Part shown: positions 6,673 through 16,207 of the stretch, piece after piece
Numbering within the stretch: the first letter of the stretch is position 1
Layout: the number at the start of each line of letters is the position of its first letter
NCBI GenBank assembly: GCA_051881615.1
Contig: JBJEQF010000024.1
Coordinates: forward strand, 42,411 to 106,410
DNA length: 64,000 nt
DNA from: CAMFTQ01 sp051881615
GTDB lineage: Bacteria; Bacillota; Clostridia; Oscillospirales; Acutalibacteraceae
Direction: 5' to 3'
The notes under the pieces: model-generated
Databases searched by the model: none
What the model saw: only the letters and a program-made list of their open reading frames with translations
Told to the model about the DNA's origin: nothing
Translations under genes and position numbers: made by a program

Positions 6673-7662
6673 GTGCCGAGAGATTTTATGAATGAAGCGT
6701 CACCGATAATTAAGGATTACCTGAATTATCTGCAAACTGTTAAAGAAAGATCGCCAAAAACTATTGACGAGTATTTTTCAGATTTACGACTGTTTTTCAG
6801 GTATATAAAATCATCACGCAGGTTAGTTCCTGATGATTTACCGTTTGACAACATTCCCGTTGACGATGTAGATATTGATTTAATTAAATCAGTTACTCTG
6901 ACTGATGCTTATGAATTTATGAATTATCTTCTGCGTGAGCGTTCAAACAATGCTAAATCACGTGCAAGAAAAACATCAAGTCTGAAGAACTTTTTTAAAT
7001 ATTTAGAGGTTAAAAAGCATTTGCTTGATAAAAATCCGATGAAGGAATTAGAGGTTCCAAAGCCTCAGAAATCTGTTCCTAAATACTTAACGCTTGAACA
7101 AAGCCTTGAGCTTTTAAATGCAGTTGAGGGTGAATTCAAGGAACGTGACTACTGTATTCTGACAATATTCTTAAACTGCGGCTTGCGACTGTCTGAGCTG
7201 TGCGGATTGAATTTTAACGATATTCGCTCCGATAATACTATGCGTGTAAAAGGTAAAGGCAACAAGGAACGAATTTTGTACTTAAATCAAGCCTGTGTTG
7301 ACGCTATAAATGAATATAAAAAAGTCCGTCCCGTAGATGTCAAGGACAGACAAGCGCTGTTTATAAGCCGTCAGAACAACCGTATCAGCCAAAAAACCGT
7401 TCAGGCTATGGTGTATAAATACCTTGCGAAAATCGGTCTTGACTCACAGGGATATTCCTGTCATAAGCTAAGGCATACAGCGGCAACGCTGATGTATCAG
7501 CACGGAAATGTTGACGTAAGAGTATTGCAGGAGGTTTTAGGACACGAAAACTTAGGTACTACTCAAATCTACACCCACACAAGCTCACAGCAGAAAAAGG
7601 ACGCAATAGAATCAAACCCGCTTTCTAATATAAAGCCGAAGAAGGACGATAAAAAAGAATAG
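6673..7662 (+). CDS. Tyrosine recombinase XerC/XerD type
   Basis: This is a full-length Xer-like site-specific recombinase of about 330 residues. It has an N-terminal SAM-like core-binding domain (KDYLNYLQTVKERSPKTIDEY) and a C-terminal catalytic domain. Catalytic residues are the Arg in CGLRLSELCGL, the Lys in GKGNKER, HKLRHTAAT (HxxR), a His in LGHENLGTTQ and Tyr in IYTH. Xer enzymes resolve chromosome dimers at dif. GTG 6673 follows AGGGAGGG by ten bases; ATG 6688 is an alternative that matches relatives well. The gene lies just right of the small integrated element, which may depend on Xer, though it has its own integrase. Confidence 0.88.
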   Translation: MPRDFMNEASPIIKDYLNYLQTVKERSPKTIDEYFSDLRLFFRYIKSSRRLVPDDLPFDNIPVDDVDIDLIKSVTLTDAYEFMNYLLRERSNNAKSRARKTSSLKNFFKYLEVKKHLLDKNPMKELEVPKPQKSVPKYLTLEQSLELLNAVEGEFKERDYCILTIFLNCGLRLSELCGLNFNDIRSDNTMRVKGKGNKERILYLNQACVDAINEYKKVRPVDVKDRQALFISRQNNRISQKTVQAMVYKYLAKIGLDSQGYSCHKLRHTAATLMYQHGNVDVRVLQEVLGHENLGTTQIYTHTSSQQKKDAIESNPLSNIKPKKDDKKE

Positions 7663-7695
7663 CTCCCCTACCCTATTTCTGCCATATATTGGCAA

Positions 7696-7735
7696 AAGGC
7701 TGATGCGAAATACTCGCACCAGCCTTAATTTTTTT
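7696..7735. terminator. Bidirectional terminator between the xer gene and lysA
   Basis: The arms at 7696-7708 and 7714-7726 form a stem of about 13 bp with one mismatch, followed by a T-run on the plus strand and preceded by A on the other side. The two genes converge here. Confidence 0.75.
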
Positions 7736-7739
7736 GGGA

Positions 7740-9038
7740 TTAAATATCATTCCTGATTAAATCCTCATAGCTCTCTCTTTTAACAATCACACGTGCTTTG
7801 CCGTTGTTTACCATAACAATAGGCGGTTTTGCAATTCTGTTGTAGTTTGATGCCATCGAGTAGTTGTATGCGCCTGTTGACAAAACAGCGAGCGTGTCCC
7901 CTACCTCAACCTTTGCAACCTTTGTGTTTTCCTGAATGAGGTCGCCGCTTTCACAGCATTTGCCTGCAACGGTTACCGTCTGCTCAGGCTCTTTGTCAGC
8001 CTTTGATGCGTTTACTACTGTGTATTCCGACTGATAAAGAGCATAACGGATATTGTCGCACATACCGCCGTCAACAGAAACGTATGTTCTGACATTTGGG
8101 ATTTCCTTAATTCCGCCTACGGTGTAAAGCGTAACGCCTGCTTCGCCTACTACCGAACGTCCCGGCTCAATGTAAATAAACGGAACAGGTACGCCGTGCT
8201 CTTCTGCCTTTGCCTTTACAGCTGTTGAAACCTTTTCCATATAGCTTTCGTACGGCTTAGGCTCATCGTTTTCTGTGTAGTGAATACCAAAGCCGCCGCC
8301 TAAATTAAGCTCTGAAATAACGCAGTTAAGCTCATTTTTAATCTTAGCTATAAAGTCCATCATAATTTCAGCCGCAGTCACAAACGGGTCAATATCAAAA
8401 ATCTGTGAGCCGATATGGCAGTGAAGCTCCTTTAAGCAAACATTGTCATATGAAATTGCTTTCTTTACCGCCTCAAAAGCCTCGCCTGTTTCAAGAGCGA
8501 AGCCGAATTTTGAGTCAATCTGACCTGTTCTGATGAAATTATGCGTGTGAGCGTCAACACCCGGCTTAATTCTGAAGGATATGCTTGCAACCTTGTTCAT
8601 TTCACCTGCTATGCTGTTTAACAGCTCAAGCTCGTAGAGGTTATCAACAACTATTTTTCCAACGTTGTTTTCAAGTGCCATTTTAAGCTCTTCCGGAGTT
8701 TTGTTATTTCCGTGGAAATGAATTTTCTCAGTCGGAAAGCCTGCCTTAATCGCTGTGTAAAGCTCGCCGCCCGATACTACGTCAAGTCCCATATTTTCCT
8801 GATTTACAATTCTGCAAAGCTCAAGACAGCTTAAAGCCTTGCTTGCATAAAGCGGTAGTCCGTTGCCGTTATAATACTTTTCAAACGACTTGACATATGA
8901 TTTGCAGGTATTTCTGATTACATTTTCATCAAGAATGTAAAGAGGTGTGCCGTATTCCTTTGCAAGCTCTACAGTATCACAGCCTCCTACAGTCAGATGT
9001 CCTTTTTCATTTACACTGATACAATCGTTTACATACAT
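7740..9038 (-). CDS. lysA: Diaminopimelate decarboxylase
   Basis: LysA removes CO2 from meso-diaminopimelate to give L-lysine and uses pyridoxal phosphate. The 432-residue length is normal. Visible are the PLP lysine in LPLYASKALS, the glycine-rich phosphate site in ELNLGGGFG, and YIEPGRSVVGEAG with VDGGMCDN typical of fold III decarboxylases. The gene begins two bases after the end of engB, so it is the last gene of the lon-engB-lysA minus-strand group. The ATG is preceded by GGTGGAG. Confidence 0.96.
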   Translation of the reverse strand: MYVNDCISVNEKGHLTVGGCDTVELAKEYGTPLYILDENVIRNTCKSYVKSFEKYYNGNGLPLYASKALSCLELCRIVNQENMGLDVVSGGELYTAIKAGFPTEKIHFHGNNKTPEELKMALENNVGKIVVDNLYELELLNSIAGEMNKVASISFRIKPGVDAHTHNFIRTGQIDSKFGFALETGEAFEAVKKAISYDNVCLKELHCHIGSQIFDIDPFVTAAEIMMDFIAKIKNELNCVISELNLGGGFGIHYTENDEPKPYESYMEKVSTAVKAKAEEHGVPVPFIYIEPGRSVVGEAGVTLYTVGGIKEIPNVRTYVSVDGGMCDNIRYALYQSEYTVVNASKADKEPEQTVTVAGKCCESGDLIQENTKVAKVEVGDTLAVLSTGAYNYSMASNYNRIAKPPIVMVNNGKARVIVKRESYEDLIRNDI

Positions 9039-9040
9039 TG

Positions 9041-9646
9041 TTACTCCACCATACTTTCCTCAAAATTTTGAACATACTCGTCAATAACGCTTCGTATATC
9101 CTCTGCGCCCTCTCCTGTCTGTGCCGAAAAGGGAAATACCGAAATATCGGGATAATCCCTTAGCTCTTCTTGAAGATTCTCAAGCCTTTGCGAAATCTGT
9201 GATTTTTTCAGCTTGTCCTTTTTTGTCAGCACGATAATAAAAGGAAAACCGTTCTGATAAAGAAAATCTATCATCTGCATATCGTCCTTAGTAGGAGGAT
9301 GGCGCATATCTACAATCTGTACCACAAGGCAGAAATTTCTGTCCTGTGCAAAATATCCCTCCATAAGCTCTGCCCATCTCAGCTTTTCGCTCTGAGATAC
9401 CTTTGCATAGCCGTAGCCGGGCAAATCGACAAGGTGAAAGGAATCTACGCTGAAAAAGTTAATTGTGGCAGTTTTGCCCGGAGTGGCGCTCACTCTTGCA
9501 AGCGACTTTCTGTTCACAAGCTTGTTAATAAGGGAGGACTTGCCGACGTTAGAACGTCCCGAAAAAATAACCTCGGGTTTTTCTGATTTCGGCAGCTGCT
9601 TTGCACTGCCTGCGGCAAACTCAAATTTTACATTGTTAATATTCAA
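9041..9646 (-). CDS. ysxC: Ribosome biogenesis GTP-binding protein EngB/YsxC
   Basis: This small TRAFAC GTPase is needed for assembly of the large ribosomal subunit. The GTP-binding motifs are G1 GRSNVGKSSLINKL, G2 region ATPGKTATINF, G3 DLPGYGYAKV and G4 TKKDKL. At 201 residues it is the usual size. Location directly downstream of lon is the common Firmicutes arrangement. It is probably co-transcribed with lon (gap about 20 bases) and lysA. Confidence 0.96.
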   Translation of the reverse strand: MNINNVKFEFAAGSAKQLPKSEKPEVIFSGRSNVGKSSLINKLVNRKSLARVSATPGKTATINFFSVDSFHLVDLPGYGYAKVSQSEKLRWAELMEGYFAQDRNFCLVVQIVDMRHPPTKDDMQMIDFLYQNGFPFIIVLTKKDKLKKSQISQRLENLQEELRDYPDISVFPFSAQTGEGAEDIRSVIDEYVQNFEESMVE

Positions 9647-9666
9647 AGCATCACTCTCCCTTTGTT

Positions 9667-12072
9667 TTATTGTGCAGTTACCTGATTTACCTTGCTTGTT
9701 ACATCAGGCTGTAATAAAATACTGTTAAATTCTATTTTAGAAATTACAGGTGCTTCTGCAAAAACAACCTTGAATACATCCTTTATGGTTTCTACAGGAA
9801 TAAACTCAACGTTAGCTTTTACTATGTCGTCAACATCGGCTAAATCGCTGTAATTCCTTTTTGGAATAATTACCGTACTCATACCGTTCTTATAAGCCGC
9901 CATACTCTTTTCTTTTAAACCGCCAATCGGCAGTACTCTGCCTCTTAGTGTAATCTCGCCTGTCATGGCAACGTCGTGTCTTACAGGCTTCGCAGAAAGT
10001 GCAGAATAAATGGCTGTGGCCATTGTGATACCTGCTGACGGTCCGTCCTTTGGAACTGCTCCCTCGGGTGCGTGAATATGTATGTCGCAGTTTTTATAAA
10101 AATCACCTGAAATGCCGAGTGCGTCCGAGTGGCTTCTGATGCACGTTACAGCCGCCCTTGCCGACTCCTGCATAACATCGCCGAGAGAGCCTGTGATTTC
10201 TATTTTGCCTGTTCCCTGCATAACCGCAACCTCAATAGGCAAAATCTCGCCGCCGACTGATGTCCAAGCAAGTCCGTTTACAAGACCGATTTCGTCTGTT
10301 TTTGAAAGCTCGTCACCAAGGTACTTCTTAGGTCCGAGCATAGATTCAAGCTCTTTATCGGTAATTTTAACAGCATCTGTATCACCGTTTACAATCTGAA
10401 CGGCAGATTTGCGGATAAGCTCGGCTATTTTTCGCTCTAAGGAACGAACGCCTGCTTCTTTAACGTAGTTATCAATTAAAACGTAAAGTGCCTTGTCGTT
10501 AATTTTAAGCTGTTTTGGCGTCAGACCGCAGTTTTTGAGCTGTTTTGGCAGTAAATGCTTTTTAGCAATATTGAACTTTTCTTCACGTGTGTAGCTGTCA
10601 AGCTCGATAACGTCCATTCTGTCACGAAGCGGAGCAGGAATAGCTCCGAAATCGTTTGCTGTAGTTATGAACATAACATTTGACAGGTCAAACGGCAGGT
10701 CAATGTAATGATCCTGAAATGTGCTGTTTTGCTCAGCGTCTAAAACCTCAAGCAGTGCCGAAGTAGGATCACCCTTATAATCGCTTGCGAGCTTGTCTAC
10801 CTCGTCAAGTATTAAAAGCGGATTGTTTACACCGGCAGTTTTTATTGCGCTGATAATTCGTCCCGGCATTGCACCGATATACGTTTTTCTGTGTCCTCTG
10901 ATTTCGGCTTCATCGTGAACGCCGCCTAAGGCGATTCTCTGGGATTTTCTGTTTATCGCCTCTGCAATAGACTGCGCTATAGAGGTCTTACCGACACCCG
11001 GAGGGCCTACAAGACAAATAATATGTCCTTTTGCATTCGGTGCAAGCTTTTTAATTGCAAGCTGTTCAATAATTCTTTCTTTGACTTTATTTAAGCCGTA
11101 ATGGTTTTTATCAAGAGCCGCTTTAACCTTTTTAAGATCAATACGTTCCTTTGAGGATTTCTTCCAGGGAAGTTCAAGACAGCAATCAAGGTAATTTCTG
11201 ATAACTGTTGCTTCGTGACTGCCAAACGGCATCTTGCACAGCTTGTCACATTCCTTTAGGAGTGTTTCTTCAACGGTATCAGGAAGCTTCAAGGAGAATA
11301 TTTTGTCACGATACATTTCAGCTTCGCTTGACGGACTGTCGTCCTCTCCTAATTCCTCCTGAATAACATTAAGCTGTTCACGAAGATAATAGTCGCGCTG
11401 GTTTTTTGCAATATTATCCTGAGTTTTTCTGTTGATTTCTTCCTCAATTTTTAAGATATTAACTTCGTCCTCTAATATTTCAAGCAGGTATTCGAGCCTG
11501 TCCGTTGGATTTGATGTTTCAAGGATACTCTGCTTAACTCTGTAATCAAGCATAATATTACCTGCAATATAGTCGGCAAGCTCACTCGGATTTTCGGTAA
11601 GTCCTACCTTGAATAAGATGTCAGGCGGAAGCTTCGGCGTAAGCTCAAGGTACTGCTCAAACGCTCTTTTTACGGTACGCATAAGTGCTTTGTCCTGAGT
11701 ATTTGGTACTATCTGAACCTGTGGCAGAGGTTCAATATCCGCTAACAGGAATCTTCTGTTCGGAATATGAGAACGCATAGCCGCACGGTATTTCGTGTCA
11801 ACTACAATTCTTATCATATCCTCCGATTTTTTCAGAACCTGAACAACATTTGCAACTACTCCGGTAGTATAAAGGTCGTTAATAGACGGGTCAGACTTAG
11901 AAGCGTCAATCTGCGAAGTCAGAAATATAGTCTGATTTGTTGTCATTGCCTTTGTAATTGCGTTGATTGACTTTTGTCTTGCAACATCAAAATGTATAAT
12001 CGTTTTCGGAAAAACAACTATTCCGCGCAGCGGCAATACCGGTAATTGAATATAATTTTCCTCTTTATTCAT
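9667..12072 (-). CDS. lon: ATP-dependent protease Lon (LonA)
   Basis: Lon is a cytosolic ATP-driven serine protease that degrades damaged and regulatory proteins. Domain order is the N-terminal LAN substrate-binding domain (IQLPVLPLRGIVVFP), a coiled-coil region, the AAA+ ATPase (Walker A GPPGVGKTS, Walker B LLILDEVDK) and the C-terminal protease domain with the Ser in KDGPSAGITMA and the Lys in GGLKEKSMAAY. ATG at 12072 is chosen because AGGAGGT at 12080-12086 is perfectly spaced; an upstream TTG extension to 12093 is unlikely. The 801-residue length is typical. A hairpin separates it from clpX. Confidence 0.97.
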   Translation of the reverse strand: MNKEENYIQLPVLPLRGIVVFPKTIIHFDVARQKSINAITKAMTTNQTIFLTSQIDASKSDPSINDLYTTGVVANVVQVLKKSEDMIRIVVDTKYRAAMRSHIPNRRFLLADIEPLPQVQIVPNTQDKALMRTVKRAFEQYLELTPKLPPDILFKVGLTENPSELADYIAGNIMLDYRVKQSILETSNPTDRLEYLLEILEDEVNILKIEEEINRKTQDNIAKNQRDYYLREQLNVIQEELGEDDSPSSEAEMYRDKIFSLKLPDTVEETLLKECDKLCKMPFGSHEATVIRNYLDCCLELPWKKSSKERIDLKKVKAALDKNHYGLNKVKERIIEQLAIKKLAPNAKGHIICLVGPPGVGKTSIAQSIAEAINRKSQRIALGGVHDEAEIRGHRKTYIGAMPGRIISAIKTAGVNNPLLILDEVDKLASDYKGDPTSALLEVLDAEQNSTFQDHYIDLPFDLSNVMFITTANDFGAIPAPLRDRMDVIELDSYTREEKFNIAKKHLLPKQLKNCGLTPKQLKINDKALYVLIDNYVKEAGVRSLERKIAELIRKSAVQIVNGDTDAVKITDKELESMLGPKKYLGDELSKTDEIGLVNGLAWTSVGGEILPIEVAVMQGTGKIEITGSLGDVMQESARAAVTCIRSHSDALGISGDFYKNCDIHIHAPEGAVPKDGPSAGITMATAIYSALSAKPVRHDVAMTGEITLRGRVLPIGGLKEKSMAAYKNGMSTVIIPKRNYSDLADVDDIVKANVEFIPVETIKDVFKVVFAEAPVISKIEFNSILLQPDVTSKVNQVTAQ

Positions 12073-12140
12073 ATTTTGCACCTCCTTGTACAAAACAGTA
12101 CAAATATTCTGTACTTAATTTATTATAAAAATCCAAATAG

Positions 12141-12165
12141 CTGTATGTTGAAAAACAACATACAG
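12141..12165 (-). terminator. Hairpin between clpX and lon
   Basis: A perfect 10-bp stem, CTGTATGTTG with its complement, with a 5-base loop lies in the 104-base clpX-lon gap. Read on the minus strand it is followed by an AT-rich stretch with only short T-runs, so it may attenuate or end the clpX transcript, or stabilise its 3' end. Confidence 0.5.
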
Positions 12166-12197
12166 CCTTGTATGAAATATAAATTTTAAATATAATT

Positions 12198-13487
12198 TTA
12201 CTTTTTAGAGATACTCTGAACCGCAGGCTTAGAGCGTTTTTTAGCCAAATCCCTGACAATTACAGGCTCTGCTTTGTTTAAAACAGTATCCTTTGTAATT
12301 GTGACGCTGACAACAGACGGATCTGAGGGAATTTCAAACATCAGCTTTGTAAGAATATCCTCCATAATTCCTCTTAGTCCTCTTGCGCCTGTCTGCTGTT
12401 CAACGGCTTTATGTGCAATAGCCTTTAGACCGTCCTCGTCAAATTTAAGCTCAACACCGTCAAGCTCAAAAAGCTTTGTGTACTGCTTTACGATTGAGTT
12501 TTTGGGAACAGTCAGAATCTGAATAAGCGCATTTTCATCAAGACCGTTGAGTGCGGTAATCACAGGCAAACGACCCACAAGCTCGGGTATAATGCCGAAT
12601 TTCACAAGATCGTGAGAAATTACGTTTTTCATCCAATCTGTGGTGTTAAGCTCTTTTTTCGCCTTGATTTCGGCACCAAAGCCGAGCGAGGACGAGCCTG
12701 TTCGCTTTTCTACAACCTTTTCAAGGCCGTCAAAGGCTCCGCCGCAGATAAAAAGAATGTTTTTTGTGTCAATTTGCAAAAATTCCTGCTGCGGATGCTT
12801 TCTGCCGCCTTGAGGAGGCACGTTTGCAACAGTTCCCTCAAGAATTTTAAGAAGAGCCTGCTGAACACCCTCGCCGCTTACATCACGTGTTATTGACGGG
12901 TTTTCTGACTTTCTTGCGATTTTGTCAATCTCATCAATATAGATGATGCCGTGCTCTGCTTTTTCGATATCAAAATCAGCAGCTTGTATAAGCTTTAAAA
13001 GAATGTTTTCAACATCCTCGCCAACGTAGCCTGCTTCAGTCAATGTAGTAGCGTCTGCTATGGCAAACGGCACGTCAAGAGCCTTTGCCAGAGTTTGCGC
13101 AAGCAGTGTTTTGCCAACGCCTGTAGGGCCTAACAAAAGAACATTGCTCTTTACGAAATCCACGTCGGAATCGTCATTGTATATTCTTTTGTAGTGATTA
13201 TATACAGCAACGCTCAACGTAATTTTTGCGTCATCCTGTCCGATTACATATTCGTCAAGAATAGCCTTGATTTCCTGAGGCTTCAATAATGAATCTCTGT
13301 CGATGATTTCGTTTTCTGATTTTTTCTGATCAAAATCAGGCTCTGAATCCTCAAGAATACACATACATAAATCTACACACTGGTCACAAATATATGCACC
13401 GTTGCCTGCGATCAGCCTGCCGACCATTTCCTGTGGCTTGCCGCAAAAAGAGCAATATATGTTATGATTGTCGTTTTTGTTAGGCAT
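12198..13487 (-). CDS. clpX: ATP-dependent Clp protease ATP-binding subunit ClpX
   Basis: ClpX is the AAA+ unfoldase that feeds proteins to ClpP. The N-terminal C4 zinc-binding domain reads YCSFCGK...ICDQCVDLC. The AAA+ module has Walker A GPTGVGKTLLAQ, Walker B IIYIDEIDK and the sensor region KHPQQEFLQ. An IGF-type ClpP-docking loop position carries SSSLGFGAE, close to the usual sequence. It is 429 residues, normal for ClpX. The gene follows clpP by 15 bases, with AGGAG ahead of the ATG, and is certainly in the tig-clpP-clpX cluster. Confidence 0.97.
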   Translation of the reverse strand: MPNKNDNHNIYCSFCGKPQEMVGRLIAGNGAYICDQCVDLCMCILEDSEPDFDQKKSENEIIDRDSLLKPQEIKAILDEYVIGQDDAKITLSVAVYNHYKRIYNDDSDVDFVKSNVLLLGPTGVGKTLLAQTLAKALDVPFAIADATTLTEAGYVGEDVENILLKLIQAADFDIEKAEHGIIYIDEIDKIARKSENPSITRDVSGEGVQQALLKILEGTVANVPPQGGRKHPQQEFLQIDTKNILFICGGAFDGLEKVVEKRTGSSSLGFGAEIKAKKELNTTDWMKNVISHDLVKFGIIPELVGRLPVITALNGLDENALIQILTVPKNSIVKQYTKLFELDGVELKFDEDGLKAIAHKAVEQQTGARGLRGIMEDILTKLMFEIPSDPSVVSVTITKDTVLNKAEPVIVRDLAKKRSKPAVQSISKK

Positions 13488-13501
13488 AAACTTTGCTCCT
13501 C

Positions 13502-14083
13502 TTATCTCTTTTCGATAACCCTGTCAATCAGACCGTACTCCATAGCCTGCTGTGCAGACATAAAGTTGTCACGCTCTGTGTCCTTTACGATTACATCGTA
13601 GGGCTGACCTGTGTTCTGAGCCAAAATAGTATTAAGCTTCTTTTTAGTATTAAGGATATGACGAGTATGGATTTCCATATCTGTCGCCTGTCCCTGCGCT
13701 CCGCCGAGTGGCTGGTGAATCATAATTTCACTGTTCGGAAGAGCAAGTCTTTTTCCCTTAGCTCCGGCTGAAAGCAAAAATGCGCCCATACTTGCAGCCA
13801 TACCCATACAAATGGTAGAAACGTCACATTTGATGTACTGCATTGTATCGTAAATTGCAAGTCCGTCAGATACAGAACCGCCCGGACTGTTGATGTAAAG
13901 CGAAATATCCTTTGTGGGATCTACACTTTCAAGATACAACAGCTGTGCTACAACTAAGTTAGCCGACACGTTGTTTACCTCTTCGGTAAGCATAACAATT
14001 CTGTCGTTAAGCAGTCTTGAGTAAATATCATAAGAACGCTCGCCTCTGCTTGTCTGTTCAATGACATAAGGAACTAAACTCAT
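13502..14083 (-). CDS. clpP: ATP-dependent Clp protease proteolytic subunit ClpP
   Basis: ClpP forms the tetradecameric serine protease chamber used by ClpX and other Clp ATPases. The catalytic Ser lies in CMGMAASMGAFLL and the catalytic His in IMIHQPLGG; the YINSPGGSV oxyanion motif is present. ATG at 14083 is chosen because AAAGG stands nine bases upstream; a TTG at 14092 would add three residues. The product of 193 residues is the normal size. Gene order tig-clpP-clpX-lon is the classic Firmicutes proteostasis cluster. Confidence 0.97.
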   Translation of the reverse strand: MSLVPYVIEQTSRGERSYDIYSRLLNDRIVMLTEEVNNVSANLVVAQLLYLESVDPTKDISLYINSPGGSVSDGLAIYDTMQYIKCDVSTICMGMAASMGAFLLSAGAKGKRLALPNSEIMIHQPLGGAQGQATDMEIHTRHILNTKKKLNTILAQNTGQPYDVIVKDTERDNFMSAQQAMEYGLIDRVIEKR

Positions 14084-14143
14084 ATATACCAACCTTTCAA
14101 TTATATCAATAAAAGCATAAGCAAAAACAACAGCTGTTATTCA

Positions 14144-15421
14144 TTATTTGATAATTGCGCTTTCTCTTACAAGCTGCATAGCCTTGTCAACCTTAACATC
14201 AAGTGCAAGGTCTTCAGCTGCGATAAGCTCCTTTACCTTTTCGACATCTGTTTTGTAAGCCTCTGCCAATTTATTGTACTCTGCTTCTAAAGCTTCATCG
14301 TCAACAGCGATTTTTTCTAATTCGGCGATTTTCTCTAAAGCAAGTCTTACCTTAACTCTCTTTTCAGCTTCAGGCTTATACATAACCTTTAAGCCTTCCA
14401 TATCCATACCCATATACTGCATATAGGTAGCTAAATCCATACCCTGTGAACGCAGGCGCATATCGAACTCTCTTGTCATATCAGAAACCTTGTTGTCGTA
14501 CATAGCCTCGGGAATATCGCCCTGCACAAGCTCAACAAGCTTGTCAACAAGCTGATTGTCTATGTCAGCAATCTTTTCGTCCTCAAGACGCTTTGCAATA
14601 GTTTCTTTTAATTCTGCCTTGTATTCGTCAAGAGTTTCCTTGTCGCTTACATCCTTAACAAACTCATCGTCAACTACAGGAAGCTCCTTAGCTTTGATTT
14701 CGTGGAGCTTAATTTTGAATTCCGACTCCTTGCCTGCAAGATCCTCTGCCTGATAGTCCTCAGGGAAGGTTACAGTAATTGTAAACTCCTCGTCTGTGCT
14801 GTGACCGACAATCTGCTCCTCAAAGCCGGGGATAAACTGGCCGCTGCCTAATTTAAGGTTGAAGTTTTCACCCTTGCCGCCCTCGAAAGCAACGCCGTCA
14901 ACAAAGCCCTCAAAGTCGATAACTGCAACGTCATCATTCTGAGCAGGTCTGTCAGATACTGTTACCATTCTGCTGTTTCTGTCACGAACCTTTTCGATTT
15001 CATCGTTTACAAGCTCGTCTGTAACCTCTGTAGATTTAGCTGTTACCTCGATGCCCTTGTAGCTGTCAATTGTAACCTCAGGAGTTACGATGATTGTAGC
15101 CTTGAATGTAAAGCCGTCCTTGCCGGCTTCTACAGCTTCAAGTGTATCAACCTTAACAAGCTCAAGTCCTGCTTCTTTAACAGCAGCTTCTAAAGCCTCG
15201 GGATAGCAGTCCTGCATAGCGTCATCATAGAATACCTCAGCACCGTAGAACTTTTCGATAATGTGCTTGGGAGCCTTACCCTTTCTGAAGCCGGGTATAT
15301 TTATGTTTTTAACCTGCTTTTTATAAACTCTGTTAACAGCAGCACCAAAGGTTTCGCCGTCAACTGTAATTTCCAATTCGTAAGTATTAGTTTCTTTTAA
15401 AGTAGATGCTTTTAAACTCAT
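14144..15421 (-). CDS. tig: Trigger factor
   Basis: Trigger factor is the ribosome-bound chaperone and peptidyl-prolyl isomerase that meets nascent chains. The N-terminal ribosome-binding domain has the signature GFRKGKAP near residue 42. An FKBP-like PPIase domain follows (NDDVAVIDFEGFVDG ... FNLKLGSGQFIPGFE), then the helical C-terminal arms. The 425-residue length is typical. AGGAGG lies just upstream of the ATG. It heads the clp cluster and is followed 52 bases later by clpP. Confidence 0.97.
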   Translation of the reverse strand: MSLKASTLKETNTYELEITVDGETFGAAVNRVYKKQVKNINIPGFRKGKAPKHIIEKFYGAEVFYDDAMQDCYPEALEAAVKEAGLELVKVDTLEAVEAGKDGFTFKATIIVTPEVTIDSYKGIEVTAKSTEVTDELVNDEIEKVRDRNSRMVTVSDRPAQNDDVAVIDFEGFVDGVAFEGGKGENFNLKLGSGQFIPGFEEQIVGHSTDEEFTITVTFPEDYQAEDLAGKESEFKIKLHEIKAKELPVVDDEFVKDVSDKETLDEYKAELKETIAKRLEDEKIADIDNQLVDKLVELVQGDIPEAMYDNKVSDMTREFDMRLRSQGMDLATYMQYMGMDMEGLKVMYKPEAEKRVKVRLALEKIAELEKIAVDDEALEAEYNKLAEAYKTDVEKVKELIAAEDLALDVKVDKAMQLVRESAIIK

Positions 15422-15517
15422 AAGAATTCCTCCTGATTTTTAACAAATTAACGTTATTATAACATATAAAATCTGATTATGCTATAAAAAACATATAAAT
15501 TTTTAAAATTTTATTAT

Positions 15518-16207
15518 TTATCGCACCAAAATCGGTGTAAAACGAACACCGTCGCAGGAAATCAAGCGAAAATCTATTCCCTTGTACTCTCCGTTTAGTG
15601 CATATTTTATTGTGTTAGCACCGTGCAGATGTCCGTAATAACACTTTTTGATTCCGTTTTCCAAAAGAACATTCAACAGTTCTTCGCACTCTACGCCGCC
15701 GTAAACGGGCGGATAATGCAGGAAAGCTACAATTTCTTTATTAAAAAGCTTTGCCCGATTTACCGATGCCGTAAGTCTGCCGACCTCTCTGTTCAATACC
15801 TTTACATCCTCCTGCTCGCTTGCATCAAGAAACCAGCCTCTTGTACCGCAAACGGCAAAGTCACCGACTTCATAGGCATTGTTGAACATCACGCTGATAG
15901 TGTCAAAACCGTTCTGCTCTAAAAAACTGTCAATCTTCTTCTTTGTTGCCCACCAGTAGTCGTGATTGCCCTTAAGAAGAATTTTTTTGCCCGGTAAGGA
16001 GTTGATAAAGCTGAAATCGTCAACACATTCCTCAAGCTTCATCGCCCACGAAATATCACCTGCAATAACGACAGTATCTTCATCTGTTATTAGGCTTTTC
16101 CAGTTGCTTTCAAGACGTCTGACGTAATCTGTCCAACCGCTGAAAATATCCATAGGCTTGTCGGTTCCGAGTGAAAGATGCAAATCTGCAATAGCAAATA
16201 AAGACAT
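15518..16207 (-). CDS. Calcineurin-like metallophosphoesterase
   Basis: This is a 229-residue predicted cytosolic dinuclear-metal phosphoesterase. All family metal motifs are visible: DLH in IADLHLSLG, GDISW, GNHDYWW and GHLHG. The substrate cannot be told from sequence; relatives hydrolyse phosphomono- or diesters. Its ATG overlaps the thrC stop as TAATG, so the two are translationally coupled, a pairing I read only as an operon link and not as shared function. Nothing is missing from the active site. Confidence 0.9.
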   Translation of the reverse strand: MSLFAIADLHLSLGTDKPMDIFSGWTDYVRRLESNWKSLITDEDTVVIAGDISWAMKLEECVDDFSFINSLPGKKILLKGNHDYWWATKKKIDSFLEQNGFDTISVMFNNAYEVGDFAVCGTRGWFLDASEQEDVKVLNREVGRLTASVNRAKLFNKEIVAFLHYPPVYGGVECEELLNVLLENGIKKCYYGHLHGANTIKYALNGEYKGIDFRLISCDGVRFTPILVR